34,523 bases of DNA from Smithella sp. (GTDB lineage: Bacteria; Desulfobacterota; Syntrophia; Syntrophales; Smithellaceae), in NCBI GenBank assembly GCA_007244375.1, contig SCVW01000019.1, forward strand, positions 1 through 34,523, in the 5' to 3' direction. Numbering within the stretch: position 1 is the stretch's first letter; each line of letters starts with the position of its first letter. The notes under the pieces were generated by a model that was not told where the DNA came from, made no database searches, and saw only the letters and a list, made by a program, of their open reading frames with translations. The position numbers and the translations under genes were made by a program. This document shows positions 14,438 to 21,413 of this stretch, piece after piece.

Positions 14438-15189
14438 CAGCCTTCTCCCAGATATGCTGATATAACCGCCGGATTTTCCTGTATCTGCCGCGGTGTTCCT
14501 TCGGCAAGTTTCTTCCCCAGATTTAAAACAACGATGGAATCACAAATATCCATCACCAGGTCCATATCATGTTCCACAAGCGTTATAGTTATGCCTTCTT
14601 TTCTTATTTTACGTATAAGCATTGCGAGTTCGTCAGTTTCCCTGCTGTTCAGACCGGCCGCCGGCTCATCCATCAAAATCATCCGAGGCCGGGCAGCCAA
14701 TGCCCGTGAAATCTCCAGCAACCTTCCCTTGCCAAAGGGCAAATTGCCTGCTTTCATATCGGCAATATCCACCATGCCGGTGAATTTCAGCCACTCCATA
14801 CTTTTCTCTCGAATAATTTTTTCTTCTTTAAGATGGCCGGGCAACTTAAAAGCACAGGAAAAAATTCCACTACTGCTTTGGGTATGGAGACCAACCATGA
14901 CATTTTCCAAGACAGTCATCTGACCAAACAATTCCACATTCTGAAATGTGCGCACCACACCAAGTCTGGCCAGTCTTTCTGTGTTCAGAAAAGAAATGTT
15001 TTTTTCGCCCAGATAAACTTCTCCCGTTGTTTGGGCATAAAGACCGGTTACAATATTAAAAAGTGTGGTTTTCCCCGCGCCGTTGGGACCGATAATACCG
15101 GTTATTAATCCTTCGTTAATGGAAAACGAAATATCTTCCAGCGCGGTAAGCCCGCCGAATACTTTGGTTATGCCGTCAAGCCTGAGCAT
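14437..15189 (-). CDS. livG: Branched-chain amino-acid ABC transporter, ATP-binding subunit LivG
   Basis: This 250-residue ATPase is the partner of LivF. Walker A is GPNGAGKTTLFNIVTG near residue 35, and Walker B is MILMDEPAAGLNS. The switch region is LVEHDMDLVM with the histidine in place. The signature motif is degenerate (NLPFGKGRLLEISRAL), as is common in LivG proteins, where L-S-Y-G-Q-Q-R-R replaces LSGGQ. The start overlaps the end of livM by 14 bases, so translation is coupled. Its stop codon lies directly on the edge of a long palindrome. Confidence 0.95.
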   Translation of the reverse strand: MLRLDGITKVFGGLTALEDISFSINEGLITGIIGPNGAGKTTLFNIVTGLYAQTTGEVYLGEKNISFLNTERLARLGVVRTFQNVELFGQMTVLENVMVGLHTQSSSGIFSCAFKLPGHLKEEKIIREKSMEWLKFTGMVDIADMKAGNLPFGKGRLLEISRALAARPRMILMDEPAAGLNSRETDELAMLIRKIRKEGITITLVEHDMDLVMDICDSIVVLNLGKKLAEGTPRQIQENPAVISAYLGEG

Positions 15190-16156
15190 TTTTACCCTTC
15201 ATTTTTCTAATTTTTGCAACAGTAATTTCCGCCATTTTCTGCATACCGCCGACAAGACCACCGGGCATGAACATGGTTATTAACATCAGCATCAATCCGT
15301 ATACAATGATATCGAAATCCTGAAAAACGCGCAGAAATTCCGGAAGCATTGTCAGAATTGCCGCACCCAGAAATGAGCCGTAAATGCTGCCCAGACCGCC
15401 AATAACTACCATTGTAAGCAATTCTACGGAAAAATTAAATCCAAATGATGCGGGAGCGATAAAAGTCATGATATGAGCATATAAACTTCCGGCTACCGCG
15501 GAAATAACGGCGGAAACAGTAAAAATCTGCACCTTAAGAACTCTGGCATTGACTCCCATAACACGGGCAGCTACTTCCGAATCATGAATGGCTCTCAGTG
15601 CGCGGCCGATTCTGGACTGGAATAAATTAATGGATAATAACATTACGGCCAGGGTAAACACCCAAACTAAATAATAGTTGTTCCAATCGTTGTCGAAAAC
15701 CAACGAACCGATATGAAGACTTGGTATTGAGGATAATCCTGAAGGGCCTCCTGTAAAATCAACAGTTTCGTTAAAAATTATATATAAAATTACACCAAAA
15801 CCAAGTGTAGCCATAGCCAGATAATGTCCTTTAAGTTTTAAAATAGGGAACCCGATAACAAAAGCCAGAACCCCGGCACAAAAGGCAGCCAAAATAATTA
15901 TCAGGAAGGGATCGATCGGAAATCTGGTCGTGATTATACCCGAAATATAAGCTCCTATACCGAAAAAGGCAGCATGCCCAAGTGAAATCTGGCCGGCATA
16001 TCCCAGTAGGAGATTTAAAGCTACGGCCAGCATTGTATTTATACCGACAAAAACAAGTACATTTAAAAGATAACTACCTTTTAGAAACAACGGCACCATA
16101 AGCACCGCTGTTGCGAAAATGAAAAAAACCAGTATCTGTTGCCTTTTTTCTGTCAT
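15176..16156 (-). CDS. livM: Branched-chain amino-acid ABC transporter, permease LivM
   Basis: This 326-residue inner-membrane permease has about nine spans. The ATG at 16156 (MTEKRQQILVFF) is chosen because it gives the usual length and begins just before the first membrane segment. The open frame runs 86 codons further into livH but codes nothing family-like there. Visible signatures are N-L-L-L-G-Y-A-G-Q-I-S-L-G-H-A-A-F-F-G-I-G-A-Y, K-L-K-G-H-Y-L-A-M-A-T-L-G-F-G and the cytoplasmic ATPase-contact loop R-I-G-R-A-L-R-A-I-H-D-S-E-V-A-A. It forms a heterodimer with LivH. The ribosome binding site is weak, so coupling to livH, 59 bases upstream, is likely. Confidence 0.94.
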   Translation of the reverse strand: MTEKRQQILVFFIFATAVLMVPLFLKGSYLLNVLVFVGINTMLAVALNLLLGYAGQISLGHAAFFGIGAYISGIITTRFPIDPFLIIILAAFCAGVLAFVIGFPILKLKGHYLAMATLGFGVILYIIFNETVDFTGGPSGLSSIPSLHIGSLVFDNDWNNYYLVWVFTLAVMLLSINLFQSRIGRALRAIHDSEVAARVMGVNARVLKVQIFTVSAVISAVAGSLYAHIMTFIAPASFGFNFSVELLTMVVIGGLGSIYGSFLGAAILTMLPEFLRVFQDFDIIVYGLMLMLITMFMPGGLVGGMQKMAEITVAKIRKMKGKNAQA

Positions 16157-16215
16157 GATATTTTGTTTCTTCAAGAACAAAATTGTTTCTCTTGAAAAAT
16201 CCCAGAATTTTTTAA

Positions 16216-17100
16216 TTAAAATCTTTCTGCCTCTTTTTTTGCAAACAATCCTTCCGGCCGGATAAAAAGAATCAACAGCAATATGATAAAGGCTATCGCG
16301 TCTTTGTAGCTGGCAGAAATATAACCGGCACCTAAAGCTTCCAGCAATCCCAGTAAAAGTCCTCCCATCACAGTGCTCAATCCGCTGCTCATTCCTCCGA
16401 TAATCACCGCGCAAAAGCCTTTCAGCCCAAGCATGACACCGACGTCATAGGAAGTCATGGTTAATGGCGCAATGATTATTCCGGCCATCGAACCGATAGC
16501 TGAACTGATTGCAAACGAAAGCAAAACCATATTCTTAACATTTATGCCGACCAATCCGGCTGCTTGTGCATTATAAGCACAAGCACGCATGGCTTTACCT
16601 GTAATGCTGTAATTAAAAAATATCCTGCCGGCAATGATGATTAAAATGGTTACGGCAAAAATCCAAAGATGCTGGGGAAGAATAGTTGCACCTGCAATAT
16701 AAATAGGATCATTACCGGAGAAAGCAGGCACGGCATGAGTATCTTTTCCCCAGATAAGCATAGCCGCTCCACGGATAAAAATACTGGCACCAATAGTAAT
16801 AATAATCAAACTTAACGGCTTGGCGTTTTTTAGAGGTCTGATGGCGAGACGCTCAAAACAAATGCCGACTATTGTCGAAATAACAACAGCCAGAACTATT
16901 GCCGGTATAATCGAAAGTTTTAAAACAGTGAGAAAAAAAACCGTCAACATGCCGCCGAGCATAACAAATTCGCCCTGTGCAAAATTTATGATGCCGGTAG
17001 CATTATAAATCATCGCAAACCCGAATCCAATCAAAGCATAAATAGCACCGTTAGAAAGACCGGATAAAATGTATTGGAATAATTGTCGAGAATAATCCAT
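16216..17100 (-). CDS. livH: Branched-chain amino-acid ABC transporter, permease LivH
   Basis: This 294-residue inner-membrane permease has about eight spans and pairs with LivM. The N-terminus has Q-Y-I-L-S-G-L-S-N-G-A-I-Y-A-L-I-G-F-G-F, followed by I-N-F-A-Q-G-E-F-V-M-L-G-G, both classic LivH signatures. The ATPase-contact loop G-K-A-M-R-A-C-A-Y-N-A-Q-A-A-G-L-V-G-I lies in the middle. The length is normal. It is separated from livJ by 120 bases that contain a hairpin, so its expression may be lower than that of the binding protein. Confidence 0.95.
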   Translation of the reverse strand: MDYSRQLFQYILSGLSNGAIYALIGFGFAMIYNATGIINFAQGEFVMLGGMLTVFFLTVLKLSIIPAIVLAVVISTIVGICFERLAIRPLKNAKPLSLIIITIGASIFIRGAAMLIWGKDTHAVPAFSGNDPIYIAGATILPQHLWIFAVTILIIIAGRIFFNYSITGKAMRACAYNAQAAGLVGINVKNMVLLSFAISSAIGSMAGIIIAPLTMTSYDVGVMLGLKGFCAVIIGGMSSGLSTVMGGLLLGLLEALGAGYISASYKDAIAFIILLLILFIRPEGLFAKKEAERF

Positions 17101-17166
17101 TTATAATTACAATCTTGAATAAAAAGTTATTTTTGTTCGCAATATTACCGCTAAATAAATATTAAC

Positions 17167-17196
17167 GCGGAGCAAGTGAATTATCACCTGCTCCGC
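17167..17196 (-). terminator. Hairpin after livJ, probable partial terminator (attenuator)
   Basis: On the minus strand GCGGAGCAGGTG pairs with CACTTGCTCCGC (12 pairs, one G-U) around a 6-base loop, 24 bases after the livJ stop. The following bases are A/T-rich (GTTAATATTTATTT) but not a pure T-run. A partial terminator here would let livJ, whose product is needed in excess, be made in greater amounts than the permease genes behind it. Confidence 0.6.
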
Positions 17197-17220
17197 TGAC
17201 ACAGCTTTCTGATTAATTTA

Positions 17221-18363
17221 TTATTTAATTAACTTCCAGTCGCCTTTTTCAATCTTGACTAAAACAAAGGCGTCAACGGTCAAACCAGCATGATCCTGCT
17301 GAGAATAAGTAAAGGTTCCGCCGATGCCTGCAAATTTTTTCGTTTTCTCGAGTTGATCGCGAATTGCCGCAGGAGAGAACCCTCCCTTTTCCATGGCTCC
17401 CTTTAACAGCATAACCGCATCATACGCATGGCCGCCAAAATGATCACCTTCCACTTTGTAGTTTTTCTTGTATTCATTAACATAGTTCATTAAAGATTTT
17501 TTCTGCGGATCTGATTTTGGTAACTGATCAGCAACTATGACGCGTCCGGACGGAAGGATAATTCCCTCTGCTCCATCACCGGCAAGCTCAATAAATTTTT
17601 TGGAGGAAACGCCGTGGCTCATATACAGAGGAAGCTTTATTCCAAGTTGCTTGACGTTTCTGGCAACCTTAGCCGGACCGGGATTAGTACCCCAGCAAAT
17701 AATAGCCTGAGCTTTGCTGTCGCGTATTTTTGTCAGTTGAACAGTCATGTCGTCATCTTTCGGGCCGTACGTTTCATCCGAAATTATCTGCATGCCGAAT
17801 TCCCTTGCCTGCAACTTAAGTTGTTCTCGCCCTGATGATCCGAAACCATCCGACACCGTTAATATTGCTATCCTGGAAATTTTCTGTTTCTGCAGATAAT
17901 TGTAAATTTTCATTACGGCAAGAACATCGTTTTGAGCGGTCTTGAATACCCATTTCTTTACGGGATCTGTTATTTTAATACCAGCTGCGCACGAAACAAG
18001 AGGTATTTCCGATTTTTCGACAATAGGGATTACCGCCATACTGTCGCCGGTTGTGCTGGGTCCGATTATAGCCACCACCTTATCATCTTTAATTAACTTA
18101 TTGACTCCCTGTACAGCCTTGGTGGCATCACCCTGAGTGTCGTAAACGATAAGTTCCAGTTGACGTCCCTTTATCCCGCCTGCTTTGTTTATCTGAGCTA
18201 CCATCATTTCCGCCGTATTGCGCTCCGGCTCACCGAGAAACGAAGCGGGACCAGACACGGAAAACAGGGCACCGATCTTTACCGGTTCAGCGGCAAAAGC
18301 CATTGAAGCAACTAACAAACAAAAAAATGAAACAACAACTATCTTGAGAATACTTTTTGACAT
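17221..18363 (-). CDS. livJ: Branched-chain amino-acid ABC transporter, periplasmic binding protein LivJ-like
   Basis: This 380-residue exported receptor of the Leu/Ile/Val-binding (Peripla_BP_6) family delivers its ligand to LivHM. The ATG at 18363 (MSKSILKI) is chosen because GGAGGTG precedes it correctly, while the ATG 12 bases upstream is part of that site. The signal peptide is K-S-I-L-K-I followed by a hydrophobic core, with cleavage predicted at S-M-A-F-A before AEPVKIG. The mature protein starts with the family's 'V-K-I-G-A-L-F-S-V-S-G-P' and has AIIGPSTTGDS and G-H-A-Y-D-A-V-M-L-L-K. No lipobox is seen. The true ligand could be a branched-chain amino acid, an aromatic acid or an amide. 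Confidence 0.94.
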   Translation of the reverse strand: MSKSILKIVVVSFFCLLVASMAFAAEPVKIGALFSVSGPASFLGEPERNTAEMMVAQINKAGGIKGRQLELIVYDTQGDATKAVQGVNKLIKDDKVVAIIGPSTTGDSMAVIPIVEKSEIPLVSCAAGIKITDPVKKWVFKTAQNDVLAVMKIYNYLQKQKISRIAILTVSDGFGSSGREQLKLQAREFGMQIISDETYGPKDDDMTVQLTKIRDSKAQAIICWGTNPGPAKVARNVKQLGIKLPLYMSHGVSSKKFIELAGDGAEGIILPSGRVIVADQLPKSDPQKKSLMNYVNEYKKNYKVEGDHFGGHAYDAVMLLKGAMEKGGFSPAAIRDQLEKTKKFAGIGGTFTYSQQDHAGLTVDAFVLVKIEKGDWKLIK

Positions 18364-18419
18364 AAACACCTCCATTAAAAATTTAATTGCATGGTCAAAC
18401 GCAAAATTACATAATTTAT

Positions 18420-18442
18420 CCGGTTATTTTCTATATAACCGG
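18420..18442 (-). terminator. Small hairpin straddling the histidine-kinase stop codon
   Basis: On the minus strand CCGGTTAT and ATAACCGG form an 8-pair stem with a 7-base loop. The left arm is in the last codons of the kinase gene and the loop holds the TAG stop (18431-18433). It lies before livJ on the same strand. There is no proper T-run, so it may be a weak terminator or a message-processing stem. Confidence 0.35.
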
Positions 18443-19786
18443 TATTCTTACTATAAACGTTGTTCCCTTTCCTACTTCACTTTTAACTGTTATATCTCCT
18501 TTATGTTTCTGAATAATCTCATAGGTAATACTTAAACCCAGACCTGTTCCCTTACCAATCTCTTTAGTAGTGAAGAAAGGCTCAAATATTTTACTGAGGT
18601 TCTCTTCAGAAATCCCACGACCTGTATCGGATATCTCCACCCAGATTGATTGATCTCTATCCCATGTTTTAATTGCAATTTCACCCTGTTCCTCGATAGA
18701 GTTAACCGCATTAATTAAAAGATTAACAATTACCTGACTTATCTGATGAGGATGACATTTCGTGATAGGCAGGGTAGCATAATCTTTTTTCAGGGTAGCT
18801 TTATATTTTAATTCGGGCAGGACTATACTCACGGCACTTTCGATACATTCATTGATGTCCGCTTCTATATATTCTTCTTCATCCATTCTGGAAAAACAAT
18901 TAAGTTCGCGGATAATTTTTTTCATCCTTTCCGAACCATCAACAGATTCCGCAATAAGTCCTTTTACATCTTTTATAACATGATCAAGCTTTAATTCTTT
19001 TCTCTTTTTTCCAATTTTTTCAACAACTTCCGCATTACGAAGAGATTCAATTTCCCGTGATTGAACCTCGATAAAATTAATTAATCTATTAATGTACTTG
19101 TCAAGTGTTCCCAAATTACTTGATATAAATGCCAGGGGATTGTTGATTTCATGAGCCACACCGGCAGCAAGCTGACCAATGGAAGCCATTTTCTCTTGCT
19201 GCAAAATCTTTAGCTGAGAAGCTTTCAGCTCTTCATGGGTTTTACCAAGTTTTTCCAGGGCAAATTGAATTTTCTCTCTGCTTTCATCAACCTCTTTGTT
19301 TTTCTTTATCAGTTCCTCCTGATTCATTTTTAGGGCATACTCCATCTGTCTGCGTTTTGTGACATCCCTGGAAATACCCCTGAATCCGATAAGAGTGCCC
19401 TCAATATCTCTTATAACAGAAATAGAAGTTTCAAAAATCAATTTTGTTCCGTCTTTTCTGCTAGCCTCCATGTCCAGGATATTTACTGTTTTGTAACTTT
19501 TATCTACGGCATCTTTCATCGTTTTAATGGTCGTTTCGTCTACAAGATGCCAATATCTTTTGCCGATTAATTCATCTCTCGTGTACCCGATTAAATGACA
19601 CATCGCATCATTAATAAAGGTAAACCTCCCCACCATATCGGTTTCATAATAAGCTTCTTCAATATCTTTAAGAATGAAGCGACGTTTATCTTCGCTTTCG
19701 CGCAAAGCCTCTTCGATTTTGTCGCGTTTCGTGCGCTTCAGCTTAGTTTTTTTACTTTCAACCACACTTTCAATCTTTTTACTCAT
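18431..19786 (-). CDS. Soluble PAS-domain sensor histidine kinase
   Basis: This 451-residue kinase has no membrane span. The ATG at 19786 is preferred over a TTG two codons earlier. The domain order is: a lysine-rich N-terminus; a PAS/PAC domain at about residues 33-150 (ends [13 protein letters not shown]); a coiled coil at about 150-205; HisKA with [12 protein letters not shown] (His212); and a HATPase domain with N-x-x-x-N-A (near 340), [26 protein letters not shown] and [11 protein letters not shown]. The pattern matches NtrB/PAS-type kinases that sense a cytosolic or redox cue. No response regulator gene adjoins it. It lies directly upstream of livJ and may share its message. Confidence 0.93.
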   Translation of the reverse strand: MSKKIESVVESKKTKLKRTKRDKIEEALRESEDKRRFILKDIEEAYYETDMVGRFTFINDAMCHLIGYTRDELIGKRYWHLVDETTIKTMKDAVDKSYKTVNILDMEASRKDGTKLIFETSISVIRDIEGTLIGFRGISRDVTKRRQMEYALKMNQEELIKKNKEVDESREKIQFALEKLGKTHEELKASQLKILQQEKMASIGQLAAGVAHEINNPLAFISSNLGTLDKYINRLINFIEVQSREIESLRNAEVVEKIGKKRKELKLDHVIKDVKGLIAESVDGSERMKKIIRELNCFSRMDEEEYIEADINECIESAVSIVLPELKYKATLKKDYATLPITKCHPHQISQVIVNLLINAVNSIEEQGEIAIKTWDRDQSIWVEISDTGRGISEENLSKIFEPFFTTKEIGKGTGLGLSITYEIIQKHKGDITVKSEVGKGTTFIVRIPVI

Positions 19787-19877
19787 AAACAAATTTTTTC
19801 TTTTTCCAGATATAATAAAAAAACTACACTATAGTAAATTGTAAATAAGCTTTTACCATGAAGGTTGTAAGTTCAGG

Positions 19878-21152
19878 TTAAACATCTTCCTCTTCGCTGG
19901 ATATTTTATTCTCAATAATATCAGCGGATGTACCAGGAAGCATTTCCACGGCACGTAATTTATTCTGAATGGTCTTTGATTTTTTTCTTGCATCATCCAC
20001 GGAATTAGTGGCTTGCTCCAGCCGTTTATGCACGGCATCCAGTGTTTCGCCAAATCTGCCAAATGCTGCTTTAACTTCACCCAACACTTTCCAGACTTCA
20101 CTGGAGCGTTTCTGAATTGCCAGAGAGCGAAAACCCATTTGCAGACTGTTTAAGATAGCGGCAAAGGTTGTAGGACCGGTAACAACAATGTGATATTCTC
20201 TTTGCAAGAACTGGACTAAAGCCGTCCGGCGAATAATTTCTGCATAAAGACCTTCGAATGGCAAAAACATAATACCAAAATCTGTAGTTTTTGGCGGAGC
20301 CAGATATTTTTGAGATATATCTCTGGCCGACTTTTTAATACTGGATTCCAATTGCTTTATAGCATCATCAGCAGCAACTGTATCCGTTCTCTCTTGCGCT
20401 TCCAAAAGTCTTTGATAATCTTCCAGCGGAAACTTCGCATCAACAGGGATCCACAGCGACTCATCATCCGTATCTCCCTGGCCGGGAAGTTTTATGGCGA
20501 ATTCGACAAGTTCACTGCTATTCTCCCTAATTTTCACATTTTTTGCATATTGTTCCGGGGCCAGAATTTCTTCCAAAAGTGCGCCTAATTGTACCTCACC
20601 CCATGTACCGCGCGCTTTGACATTAGTGAGTACTTTCTTTAAATCGCCAACTCCGGCAGCCAGATTGCGCATGTCACCTAATCCCTGATGCACCTGTTCC
20701 AGCCTTTCGGATACCTGCCGGAAAGAATCACCCAGACGTTTTTCCAGCGTGGTTTGTAGTTTTTCATTGACCGTTTCGCGCATCAACTCGAGCTGGCGCG
20801 AGTTATCATCCTGAATTTGCTTGAGTTTTTCATCAACAATCACCCTGACGTTTTCTATTCTCTTTTCTGTGGCGGCAGTCAGTTCTGCCATGCGCATCTG
20901 CACAGAATCCTCAAATGATTTAAATGATCGGGCAAGCTCAGTTCTTTCCTGTTGTGCCTGTGTCTGCGTCTCAACCCGCGAACGCGCGATTTCTTCACGC
21001 ACCGAGCGATCGGTTCGTTCCTGAAAATCCCGTAAATTGTCCAGCCTGTTTAAAAGATTTGTATAATCAACAGAACGGTTCGATGCCCGCCAATACAACA
21101 GAGCAAAACCGGCGATTATCAAGACTATAATGATTACCAGAGTTACTTCCAT
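19878..21152 (-). CDS. rmuC: RmuC-family protein (DNA recombination limiting protein)
   Basis: This 424-residue protein has an N-terminal membrane anchor (EVTLVIIIVLIIAGFALLYW), a coiled coil at about residues 40-165 rich in E, R and Q, and a C-terminal RmuC domain. The domain has GTWGEVQLGALLEEILAPEQY and the segment with LWIPVDAKFPLEDYQRL, which carries the nuclease-like D-x-K pattern. The length is near normal for the family. RmuC limits inversions at short inverted repeats and is thought to be a nuclease. The gene lies 91 bases before the histidine-kinase gene on the same strand. A perfect 9-base palindrome lies just upstream of it. Confidence 0.93.
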   Translation of the reverse strand: MEVTLVIIIVLIIAGFALLYWRASNRSVDYTNLLNRLDNLRDFQERTDRSVREEIARSRVETQTQAQQERTELARSFKSFEDSVQMRMAELTAATEKRIENVRVIVDEKLKQIQDDNSRQLELMRETVNEKLQTTLEKRLGDSFRQVSERLEQVHQGLGDMRNLAAGVGDLKKVLTNVKARGTWGEVQLGALLEEILAPEQYAKNVKIRENSSELVEFAIKLPGQGDTDDESLWIPVDAKFPLEDYQRLLEAQERTDTVAADDAIKQLESSIKKSARDISQKYLAPPKTTDFGIMFLPFEGLYAEIIRRTALVQFLQREYHIVVTGPTTFAAILNSLQMGFRSLAIQKRSSEVWKVLGEVKAAFGRFGETLDAVHKRLEQATNSVDDARKKSKTIQNKLRAVEMLPGTSADIIENKISSEEEDV

Positions 21153-21178
21153 TTTTTCTCCGCAACCAGCCGGATAAA

Positions 21179-21197
21179 ATTCATTCTCAGAATGAAT
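21179..21197. promoter_or_regulatory. Perfect 19-base palindrome between rmuC and purL
   Basis: ATTCATTCT-C-AGAATGAAT is symmetric on both sides of a single central C. It lies 27 bases upstream of the rmuC start and in the divergent region shared with purL. It could be a repressor site for rmuC, but no regulator is known and a single site is weak evidence. Confidence 0.35.
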
Positions 21198-21331
21198 ACT
21201 CTGAAAATGACGGCTGAATATATCGGTTAAAATACCGGTGTGTCAAGTGAAATGCTGTTTTCATGCTTTTTTGATCAGTTTCCCGCGTATCACGCCAATG
21301 CCTTATATTAATTAAGGAACAAATTTGTAAG

Positions 21332-21360
21332 TTGCATAATTCACAGCTTTTGAGTATAAA
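21332..21360 (+). promoter_or_regulatory. Probable promoter of purL
   Basis: TTGCAT (21332-21337) and TATAAA (21355-21360) have a 17-base spacer. The start near 21367 leaves a leader of about 47 bases, with AAGG just before the purL ATG. No purine riboswitch-like structure was recognised in the leader. Confidence 0.5.
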
Positions 21361-21413
21361 ATCCTGCATTCATTGATTAGGCGAATTAATTACATTATAA
21401 ATCAAGGTCGATC

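Noticed and set aside
14255-14923. 222-codon plus-strand frame across the livG/livF gap
   Set aside because: It runs through the long palindrome and antisense to livG. Its composition is that of a shadow frame.
16157-16414. LivM extended by 86 codons over livH
   Set aside because: The extra residues have no LivM character and overlap the coding end of livH. The ATG at 16156 gives the usual length.
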